Positions 5,898 through 10,369 of a stretch of 10,369 bases of DNA are shown here, piece by piece. This DNA comes from Finegoldia magna (lineage in GTDB: Bacteria; Bacillota; Clostridia; Tissierellales; Peptoniphilaceae). Both the position numbers and the translations under genes were made by a program. How positions within the stretch are numbered: the first letter of the stretch is position 1; each line of letters begins with the position of its first letter. Under the pieces are notes generated by a model. It was not told the DNA's origin. It saw only the letters and a list, made by a program, of their open reading frames with translations, and ran no database searches. Location: contig NZ_JAGYZD010000040.1 in assembly GCF_018371055.1 (NCBI RefSeq), positions 1-10,369 on the forward strand, in the 5' to 3' direction.

Positions 5898-7109
5898 TTA
5901 ATGTAACAATATTCCCGAAAGAATACCGTAGTAGTTACCAATTACATAACCTAACGTACCTACCAGAAGTGCTGGAACGATAAGTTCTGTCCAACCTTTT
6001 GATACAGCCATTGCTGCTGCAGTAGTTGGTCCACCGACATTCGCATTTGATGCGATAATGATTTCTTCGATGTTGAATTTGAAAAGTTTTCCAAATATCA
6101 ATGAAACTATTAAGTTGATTAGTACAACGATTAATGCGAATACTAATAACAATGGAGATTCTCTCAAAATTAGTCCTATTGATGCTGGAGCTCCGATAAC
6201 TGCGAAGAACAAATAAATCAAGAAAGTACCAATTTCTTGGCTGCCTCTGATTGATGAAATTTGTTTAGGGAATACTGATGCAATTATCATAGTAAATGTA
6301 GTCATTAACAAATATTTATTTCCCAATAATCCGCCCAAAATTGCACTTACAGCGCCTTCGCCTTTGAACAAATCTCCAAATACAGTAGCTAATTTGTCAG
6401 AAATGGCTACGATAACAAATGATAATGCAACTGTGAAAGCAATGTCTTTAAGAGAGATTTCTTTTGCTCCCCAATATTTTGCAGCCATAGTTTTGTTAGC
6501 TTCCTTGTCAGATTCTGATTGTTCTTCCAATGCGTTTACAAGAGGCATCTTGTAATGTTTTTTGATAACAGCCATTGTTGGAAGAGCCATCAAAGTGAAG
6601 AAATATAAAGCCATAAGTAAGTTATCTGCAACTAATGCAGCTGATACAGTTGCTCCAGGAACCTTGTATTGTTGACTCATTGCAACGAAGTTTACTGAAC
6701 CACCAGTATAAGTACCCACAAACATTGGAACGATATCGTTCAAAGCAGGAATTGCATTCTTCAAAGCAAAGTATGCGACAAATCCACCCAAAATTGTTCC
6801 AATACCACTTAATAAGTAAATAATTAAAACTCTTCCTGAATCTCTACCAATTTTTTTAATATCAGCGTTGAATAACAACATTGGTACAGCCAAAGGAACT
6901 ACATAACCCCACACAGCATCGTAAACAGGTGCTTCTGTTGGAATAATTTTAAGGTTTGACAAAATTAAAGTAAAAGTCAAAGCCAAAATACATCCTGTAA
7001 CCTTGCTTGCCCATGTATATTTTTGTTCCAAATATATTGCAAGAGCAGCACATGATGCCAACACAGCCCAAAGTATCCAAGTACTTTCGGCACTAATAAA
7101 TGATCCCAT
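5898..7109 (-). CDS. DUF819 family integral membrane protein, YjcL-like (403 aa)
   Basis: A polytopic inner-membrane protein of the DUF819 family, with about ten hydrophobic segments spread over residues 10-400 and a short charged cytoplasmic loop near 195-222. Two glycine-rich conserved motifs, TYTGGSVNF (133-141) and ANVGGPTTAAAMA (356-368), occupy equivalent places in the two halves, suggesting an inverted-repeat transporter-like fold. The family has no proven substrate as far as I know. Here it lies between a cysteine desulfidase-like enzyme and a dipeptidase, so an amino-acid or small-peptide transporter is a reasonable inference but no more. The start at 7109 follows AAGGAGG at six bases. 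It has its own near-consensus promoter and a candidate upstream control region. Confidence 0.9.
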   Translation of the reverse strand: MGSFISAESTWILWAVLASCAALAIYLEQKYTWASKVTGCILALTFTLILSNLKIIPTEAPVYDAVWGYVVPLAVPMLLFNADIKKIGRDSGRVLIIYLLSGIGTILGGFVAYFALKNAIPALNDIVPMFVGTYTGGSVNFVAMSQQYKVPGATVSAALVADNLLMALYFFTLMALPTMAVIKKHYKMPLVNALEEQSESDKEANKTMAAKYWGAKEISLKDIAFTVALSFVIVAISDKLATVFGDLFKGEGAVSAILGGLLGNKYLLMTTFTMIIASVFPKQISSIRGSQEIGTFLIYLFFAVIGAPASIGLILRESPLLLVFALIVVLINLIVSLIFGKLFKFNIEEIIIASNANVGGPTTAAAMAVSKGWTELIVPALLVGTLGYVIGNYYGILSGILLH

Positions 7110-7143
7110 AAGAATCCTCCTTCAAAATATTTTATTTAATTAA

Positions 7144-7172
7144 ATTATAATACCAATAAATAAATTATGCAA
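7144..7172 (-). promoter_or_regulatory. Sigma-A-type promoter of the DUF819 gene
   Basis: On the minus strand TTGCAT (7172-7167), a 17-bp spacer and TATAAT (7149-7144) give a start near 7137 and a leader of about 28 nt before the ATG at 7109. Confidence 0.75.
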
Positions 7173-7244
7173 GTGTTTTCTTGGAATTTATAAATAAAAC
7201 CACAAGTAATTTACTTTCTTTTAAATCCACATTTTACCTATAAT

Positions 7245-7277
7245 TTCCCGTTAAATTCAAATCATATTCGTGTTAAA
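7245..7277. promoter_or_regulatory. Tandem 11-bp repeats upstream of the DUF819 promoter (candidate activator sites)
   Basis: TTCCCGTTAAA (7245-7255) and TTCGTGTTAAA (7267-7277) are direct copies with two mismatches, exactly 22 bp apart, about two helical turns. They lie about 75-105 bp upstream of the DUF819 -35 box in an otherwise empty spacer. Helical phasing suggests a protein bound twice on one DNA face; no regulator is identified. Confidence 0.35.
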
Positions 7278-7304
7278 TATGAAAATGTTTTTGTTTGAAC
7301 AAAT

Positions 7305-7332
7305 AAAAAAAGGCATTAGATTAACTAACGCC
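7305..7332 (-). terminator. Rho-independent terminator of the cysteine desulfidase-like gene
   Basis: On the minus strand GGCGTTAG (7332-7325) pairs with CTAATGCC (7319-7312), with one G-U pair and a 5-base loop, followed by seven T (7311-7305). It begins 8 bases after the stop codon. Confidence 0.88.
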
Positions 7333-7339
7333 CTCAAAT

Positions 7340-8593
7340 CTATTTTTGAATCATCGTGTTAAGCACAATAATGTCCGTTTCCTTCATGCCTTCCTTGGCA
7401 ACATAACCAATGCTTCTGATAGTTTCTTCGATATCGTCTTTTAACAAACCATCTCCAGCTTCGAAATTTCTATTATTTTTCGCCAAATAATATCCAGAAA
7501 TTCCCGCATCGACAGCTGTGGCGATTTTTGCAGCACAAGATGCCTTCGCACCGTCACAAATCATTCCTGATGCAATCATCAAAGCATTGCCGATTGTTTT
7601 TTCAATCAAATCCAAATCCTTAGTTTCCATGTAGCAAATTCCAGCCCCAGCAGCAACTCCCGCAGAAGTAACTCCGCAAAACGCTGAAAGTCTACCGATA
7701 AATCTCTTTATGTGAAGTGCTACCAAGTTCGTAACCAAAAGCCCACGATACAAAGTTTCCCTGTCGTAATTTTTTTCATTCGCAAACACAACCAAAGGCA
7801 TCGTGCAAGTTATACCTTGATTTCCACTTCCTGCGTTAATCACAACTGGAAGAGAACATCCACTCATACGCGCATCTGACCCTGCTGCAGCTCTTGCCTT
7901 AGCTTTCGTTCTGATAGAATCATCTTCCTCCATCAAAATCTTGCCCATTGCAACTCCCCATTTTCCTGTCAAACCTTCATCGGAAATATCAGAATTCAAA
8001 GTAATTTGTTTTTCCAACAAATCCTTAACCTCATCCAAGTCCACATTGTTTGCGTATTCGTAAATATCCTTCACAGAAAGTTCGTCGTAATTTTCGTATT
8101 CTGGTGTGTGAGTGTAGCAATTGTCAATATGTATTACTTCGTCGTTTTTAGTAACCTTAACGATATTTGTGTGTTTGTTTTTGATCTCAACATCCACAGT
8201 GTTTCCGTTGTCATCATCTGCTACGATTTCAATGTCCAGATTTTCCACTCCTTCTTTTAAACTGACAGTTATGATATCCTTCGCCATCAAATCCTTCGCA
8301 GCCTTTATGTCATCATCAGTAACCTTCGACAAAACCTCAAGACCAAGACAAGAATCTCCCGCAACAGTGCCAATAGCAGTCGCAGCTTCCACGCCCTTCA
8401 TACCATTAGTGTTTGGAACAGTAACGCCCTTAACGTTTTTTATGATATTTCCTGAACACATAACCTCTATTTTAGATGGAATCACTCCCAAAACTTCCCT
8501 AGCCTTAGCCGCTGCCAACGCAATAGAAATCGGTTCAGTACATCCCAACGCCATAATTAATTCAGATTTTAATAATTCAGTGTAATTCTTCAT
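7340..8593 (-). CDS. cyuA: L-cysteine desulfidase / serine dehydratase alpha-like iron-sulfur enzyme (UPF0597, 417 aa)
   Basis: A cytosolic oxygen-sensitive [4Fe-4S] enzyme of the CyuA/CdsB (YhaM, UPF0597) family, related to the alpha subunit of iron-sulfur L-serine dehydratase. The proven activity in relatives is beta-elimination of L-cysteine to pyruvate, ammonia and sulfide. Conserved parts visible: MALGCTEPISIALAAA (14-29) with Cys18, CSGNIIKNVKGVTVP (46-60), NAGSGNQGI (253-261), FCGVTSAGVAAGAGICY (305-321), and CDGAKASCAAKIATAVDAG (346-364). Cys306, Cys346 and Cys353 are the likely cluster ligands; Cys18 is near the active site. The full family length is present. The start at 8593 follows GAGGAG. 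It has its own promoter and terminator, so it can be a single-gene unit. The choice between cysteine and serine as substrate cannot be made from sequence alone; cysteine is favoured by family. Confidence 0.88.
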   Translation of the reverse strand: MKNYTELLKSELIMALGCTEPISIALAAAKAREVLGVIPSKIEVMCSGNIIKNVKGVTVPNTNGMKGVEAATAIGTVAGDSCLGLEVLSKVTDDDIKAAKDLMAKDIITVSLKEGVENLDIEIVADDDNGNTVDVEIKNKHTNIVKVTKNDEVIHIDNCYTHTPEYENYDELSVKDIYEYANNVDLDEVKDLLEKQITLNSDISDEGLTGKWGVAMGKILMEEDDSIRTKAKARAAAGSDARMSGCSLPVVINAGSGNQGITCTMPLVVFANEKNYDRETLYRGLLVTNLVALHIKRFIGRLSAFCGVTSAGVAAGAGICYMETKDLDLIEKTIGNALMIASGMICDGAKASCAAKIATAVDAGISGYYLAKNNRNFEAGDGLLKDDIEETIRSIGYVAKEGMKETDIIVLNTMIQK

Positions 8594-8646
8594 TTGTACT
8601 CCTCAATAAAAAATAATTTTATAACAATTTCTTCCATACATTAACC

Positions 8647-8680
8647 ATTATAACACCAGAAATACATCATTGTAAATGAT
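8647..8680 (-). promoter_or_regulatory. Promoter of the cysteine desulfidase-like gene with a palindrome on the -35
   Basis: On the minus strand TTTACA (8676-8671), an 18-bp spacer and TATAAT (8652-8647) give a start near 8640. A perfect palindrome ATCATT-GTA-AATGAT (8666-8680) covers the -35 box and could be an operator. The promoter begins directly after the glycosylase stop codon. Confidence 0.6.
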
Positions 8681-8689
8681 TTCAAACTC

Positions 8690-9190
8690 CTACAAATACT
8701 CCAAAATAACCTTCCACTCTTTTTCCAAATCATCCAACCTGAACCTTGCATTTGCAGGTGATGTCGAAGGAAGCTTCGTAGACTCCACGCCCAAATTCTT
8801 AGCGTGATATCTCTCAAAACACTTAAAAGAAGCAGTCCCATTGCAAAAAACATGTTTAATATTTGCACAATCTACAATCTCCTTCAAATTAGAAGGCATC
8901 ACATTTTTGATGCTAGAATCGCTTGATCCAATAATATCGCACTGATAAATCGAATCGTACACAGCAATATGATGCTCCAGCAAAAATTTCTTCCTATCCT
9001 CAATACTCACATCCAAATCCACATCAAAAAGTTTCTCCATCAACTTCCAAAATCTGTTTTGTGGATGGCCGTAGAAAAACCCGTACTCCCTCGTCTTCAC
9101 CGATGGAAAAGAACCCAAAATCAAAATCTTGGAATTCTCATCGTAAAGAGGAGACAACGGATGAACAATCGTCTCGTAATTTCCCTTCAT
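8690..9190 (-). CDS. DNA-deoxyinosine (hypoxanthine) glycosylase, UDG superfamily (166 aa)
   Basis: A small DNA-repair enzyme that removes hypoxanthine, the deamination product of adenine, from DNA. It matches the uracil-DNA glycosylase superfamily, family-6/HDG type: motif 1 GSFPS at residues 26-30, FFYGHPQNRFWKLM (38-51), the strand KHVFCNGTAS (112-121), and the closing motif LPSTSPANARF (140-150) corresponding to the family's DNA-intercalation/minor-groove loop. The usual length is about 160-170 residues, so it is complete. The start at 9190 follows AAGGGGG. An extended -10 promoter lies just upstream. No terminator is seen after the stop, so read-through into the cysteine desulfidase gene is possible, though that gene has its own promoter. 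Specificity for inosine over uracil comes from family assignment, not from direct proof. Confidence 0.88.
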   Translation of the reverse strand: MKGNYETIVHPLSPLYDENSKILILGSFPSVKTREYGFFYGHPQNRFWKLMEKLFDVDLDVSIEDRKKFLLEHHIAVYDSIYQCDIIGSSDSSIKNVMPSNLKEIVDCANIKHVFCNGTASFKCFERYHAKNLGVESTKLPSTSPANARFRLDDLEKEWKVILEYL

Positions 9191-9211
9191 AAATCCCCCT
9201 TGTCACTCTAG

Positions 9212-9220
9212 ATTATATCA
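9212..9220 (-). promoter_or_regulatory. Extended -10 promoter of the glycosylase gene
   Basis: On the minus strand TGATATAAT (9220-9212) is a perfect extended -10 without a recognisable -35 at 17 bp, where the DNA turns GC-rich (GGCGCC at 9233-9238). Start near 9206. The same nonamer drives the KilA-N gene. Confidence 0.55.
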
Positions 9221-9232
9221 TAACAGTATTAA

Positions 9233-9420
9233 GGCGCCCCGTTTGTCGGGAGTTAGCCGTGAGCGTGGGAGTGCGTGGAGTGTGGATGTTGGTGTGGAGA
9301 ATTTGTTGGGTTGTGGTGATTCGGCGTGACTAGGATGTGGTGCAGACGTAGGTGTGAGCGTGAGTGCAGATGTGGGCGTGGAGATGTTATTGGGTTGTGG
9401 GATGAAGTTAAGGAATTTCG
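9233..9420. repeat. GT-rich block with an 84-bp-period duplication, no convincing gene
   Basis: The plus strand is strikingly G and T rich and far higher in GC than its surroundings. GAGTGTGGATGTTGG... (9278-9316) and GAGTGCAGATGTGGG... (9362-9400) are two 39-bp copies with 7 differences, 84 bp apart. GTGAGCGTG also recurs nearby. On the minus strand an open frame runs 9508-9218 and would encode a Pro/Thr/Ser/His-rich peptide with the duplication in phase (PQPNNISTPTS and PQPNKFSTPTS). It has no ribosome site and starts inside an interspersed repeat, so I do not call it a gene. It may be a decayed repetitive surface-protein fragment or a non-coding repeat. Confidence 0.6.
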
Positions 9421-9464
9421 GCACGTCGTGGGTATGGGTGTTTGTATGTAGTGGTATGGAGCTA

Positions 9465-9542
9465 GCATTGAAATAAAAGTAGATTACCAAGTTTGCTAAG
9501 AATATCATACGGAGAAAATAAGAATAAATTCAAGCGAATAAG
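9465..9542 (+). repeat. Interspersed repeat copy R1
   Basis: First of three copies of an element of about 80 bp. It opens GCATTGAAATAAAAGTAGAT, contains GCTAAGAATATCATACGGAG, and ends TTCAAGCGAATAAG. The first 55 bases match copy R3 with three differences. It directly follows the GT-rich block. Confidence 0.85.
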
Positions 9543-9547
9543 TTCAT

Positions 9548-9627
9548 CAGTGAAATAAAAATAGACAATCCGATACTGTTAGAATATCATACGGAAAAAA
9601 TTACATCAAATTCAAGCGAAATAAATC
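9548..9627 (+). repeat. Interspersed repeat copy R2
   Basis: Second copy, more diverged: CAGTGAAATAAAAATAGA, then TTAGAATATCATACGGAAAA, ending ATTCAAGCGAAATAAATCG. It lies 5 bp after R1 in the same orientation and runs into the hairpin at 9633-9671. Confidence 0.8.
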
Positions 9628-9632
9628 GTTAA

Positions 9633-9671
9633 AAAATCGCACTGTTTGAGCGTCAGCGAGTTTGCGATTTT
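9633..9671. repeat. Hairpin H2 of the composite repeat
   Basis: AAAATCGCA (9633-9641) and TGCGATTTT (9663-9671) form a perfect 9-bp stem with a 21-base loop that contains GAGCGTCAGCGAG. On the minus strand it is followed by more T, so it could also act as a terminator. A second small hairpin, TTCAT-GAGCG-ATGAA, follows just downstream. Confidence 0.7.
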
Positions 9672-9694
9672 AGTTTCATGAGCGATGAATTTAT

Positions 9695-9737
9695 CAATTT
9701 TTGTAGACAGATGAGCGGTTTACGAGTTTTTGCGTTT
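9695..9737 (+). repeat. Tail repeat copy T2
   Basis: This begins CAATTTTTGTAGACAGATGA, continues to TACGAGTTTTTGCGTTT, and matches the tail at 10015-10058 at roughly three quarters of positions. It completes the first composite unit (repeat, hairpin, tail). Confidence 0.6.
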
Positions 9738-9798
9738 TCCTGTCCCTTTAATGTGTAGATGTCCTGCGATTATTCTTTTCAGTGAAATATTTTTGTAT

Positions 9799-9880
9799 GC
9801 ATTGAAATAGAAGTAGATTACCAGTTTTGCTAAGAATATCATACGGAGAAAATTTAGCTGATTTCAATCGAAAAAATCCG
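9799..9880 (+). repeat. Interspersed repeat copy R3
   Basis: Third copy: GCATTGAAATAGAAGTAGAT, then GCTAAGAATATCATACGGAG, ending TTTCAATCGAAAAAATCCG. Over its first 55 bases (9799-9853) it differs from R1 (9465-9519) at three positions. It leads into the hairpin at 9884-9921. Confidence 0.85.
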
Positions 9881-9883
9881 TCC

Positions 9884-9921
9884 AAAATTTGACCGCGTAA
9901 GCGAAGCGTGCTTCAAATTTT
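9884..9921. repeat. Hairpin H3 of the composite repeat
   Basis: AAAATTTGA (9884-9892) and TCAAATTTT (9913-9921) form a perfect 9-bp stem around a 20-base loop that contains GCGTAAGCGA. TCC (9881-9883) and GGA (9923-9925) can extend it past a single bulged A. The stem sequence differs from H2 while the loop core is shared. Confidence 0.7.
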
Positions 9922-10014
9922 AGGATTTTGAGATTTAGAAATCACAAATTTTCGTAGTCTAGATATTCGTGCAAACTGGTTTTCTACTTTTCTCTTTCTC
10001 TGAAACTACTTCAG

Positions 10015-10058
10015 CAATTTTTGTAAGCCAGATGAATTTGCTACGACTTTTTGTGTTT
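10015..10058 (+). repeat. Tail repeat copy T3
   Basis: This begins CAATTTTTGTAAGCCAGATGA, continues to TACGACTTTTTGTGTTT, and aligns with T2. A more diverged copy may lie near 9943-9985 (CAAATTTTCGTAGTCTAGAT). It ends the second composite unit about 30 bp before the ThiE terminator. Confidence 0.55.
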
Positions 10059-10089
10059 ATTGTCATGAAACTACCTGTTTCACCGCATT

Positions 10090-10113
10090 AAAAAAGAGGT
10101 GCCCTTGCACCCC
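10090..10113 (-). terminator. Rho-independent terminator of thiE
   Basis: On the minus strand GGGGTGC (10113-10107) pairs with GCACCTC (10102-10096) with one G-U pair and a 4-base loop, followed by six T (10095-10090). It starts 3 bases after the stop codon. Confidence 0.88.
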
Positions 10114-10116
10114 TAG

Positions 10117-10369
10117 TTATCTACTCATAATAATATCGAATTTTTGTTTCAACTCTTGTGTTGATGCTGCGACATCTCCCGTCGAAAAAACCGCCGATGT
10201 CAATGACACAGAATCCACATTACAGTCGAAAATCATCCTAATATTGTTCTTGTTAATGCCACCAATCGCTGTGATTGGAATGTGAATCTTCTCGGAAATC
10301 TCCTTTAACGTGTCGATTGTAACCCTCACAAAATCATCTCCAGTGAACGTCGGAAAAATCGCCCCCACA
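10117..10369 (-). CDS. thiE: Thiamine-phosphate synthase ThiE, C-terminal part (5' end outside window)
   Basis: The last 83 residues of a TIM-barrel enzyme of the ThiE/TenI family, which joins the pyrimidine pyrophosphate and thiazole phosphate to make thiamine phosphate. Visible family blocks are GAIFPTFT at the left of the fragment, IPITAIGGINKNN (phosphate-binding loop) and SVSLTSAVF, followed by the final helix. The GTG at 10368 is an internal valine of the usual VGAIFPT segment, not a start; the frame continues beyond the window. One oddity is that FPTFTGDD lacks the lysine that usually follows FPTxT in ThiE and helps bind the pyrophosphate. This could mean a diverged ThiE or a TenI-like relative. 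The gene ends a minus-strand transcript with its own terminator, and other thiamin genes may lie upstream outside the window. Confidence 0.85.
   Translation of the reverse strand, partial: VGAIFPTFTGDDFVRVTIDTLKEISEKIHIPITAIGGINKNNIRMIFDCNVDSVSLTSAVFSTGDVAASTQELKQKFDIIMSR

Noticed and set aside
8641..8868. Minus-strand 75-codon frame overlapping the glycosylase gene
   Set aside because: It lies in another frame of the clear glycosylase coding region with no family features.
9218..9508. Minus-strand frame coding a Pro/Thr/Ser/His-rich 96-residue peptide
   Set aside because: No ribosome site, a start inside an interspersed repeat (MIFLANLVIYFYFNA is translated repeat R1), and odd composition. 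It is reported as a repeat rather than a gene.
9731..9853. Minus-strand 40-residue frame starting MIFLAKLVIYFYFNA in repeat R3
   Set aside because: The hydrophobic start is shared with R1, but R2 has a stop after three codons, no ribosome site precedes it, and the downstream parts differ, so it follows from the repeat sequence.
9631..9925. CRISPR array from repeated elements with hairpins
   Set aside because: The repeats are too long (about 80 bp), only three, unevenly spaced (83 and about 250 bp), and without uniform spacers.

Overview
The window comes from a low-GC Gram-positive bacterium. It is AT-rich, has strong GGAGG-type ribosome binding sites, consensus sigma-A-type promoters with 16-18 bp spacers, and hairpin-plus-U terminators. 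The gene content (peptide and amino-acid catabolism, an LDCC-motif small protein, a YolD-type protein) fits an anaerobic member of the Clostridia/Tissierellia; a Peptoniphilaceae coccus such as Finegoldia would fit, but this genus call is inference.

Left part (1-4272), accessory. At the left edge a minus-strand KilA-N domain gene of phage type begins at a TTG codon and runs off the window. Next comes a 41-residue LDCC-motif protein, also on the minus strand, followed by two tandem terminators. A divergent promoter region with two inverted repeats separates it from a tight plus-strand operon of five genes: an XRE repressor, an ImmA/IrrE zinc peptidase, a UvrX/UmuC-type Y-family DNA polymerase, a YolD-like protein and an unrecognised 99-residue protein. 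The likely logic is a mutagenic DNA-repair cassette held off by the repressor and released when the peptidase cleaves it, in place of direct LexA control. The operon ends at a bidirectional terminator shared with the next block.

Middle part (4273-9220), metabolic and all on the minus strand. In transcription order: a family-6-like hypoxanthine-DNA glycosylase, an iron-sulfur L-cysteine desulfidase/serine dehydratase-like enzyme with its own promoter and terminator, a DUF819 membrane protein with its own promoter, and an M20 aminoacyl-histidine dipeptidase (PepD). The last three suggest intracellular use of peptides and amino acids.

Right part (9221-10116), about 900 bp without a convincing gene. 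It holds a GT-rich block with an 84-bp-period duplication, then a composite repeat array: three copies of an approximately 80-bp element, two of them followed by hairpins whose stems differ while the loops share GCGTMAGCGA, and a tail repeat. The window ends inside the 3' part of a thiamine-phosphate synthase gene (ThiE), which has a clear terminator.
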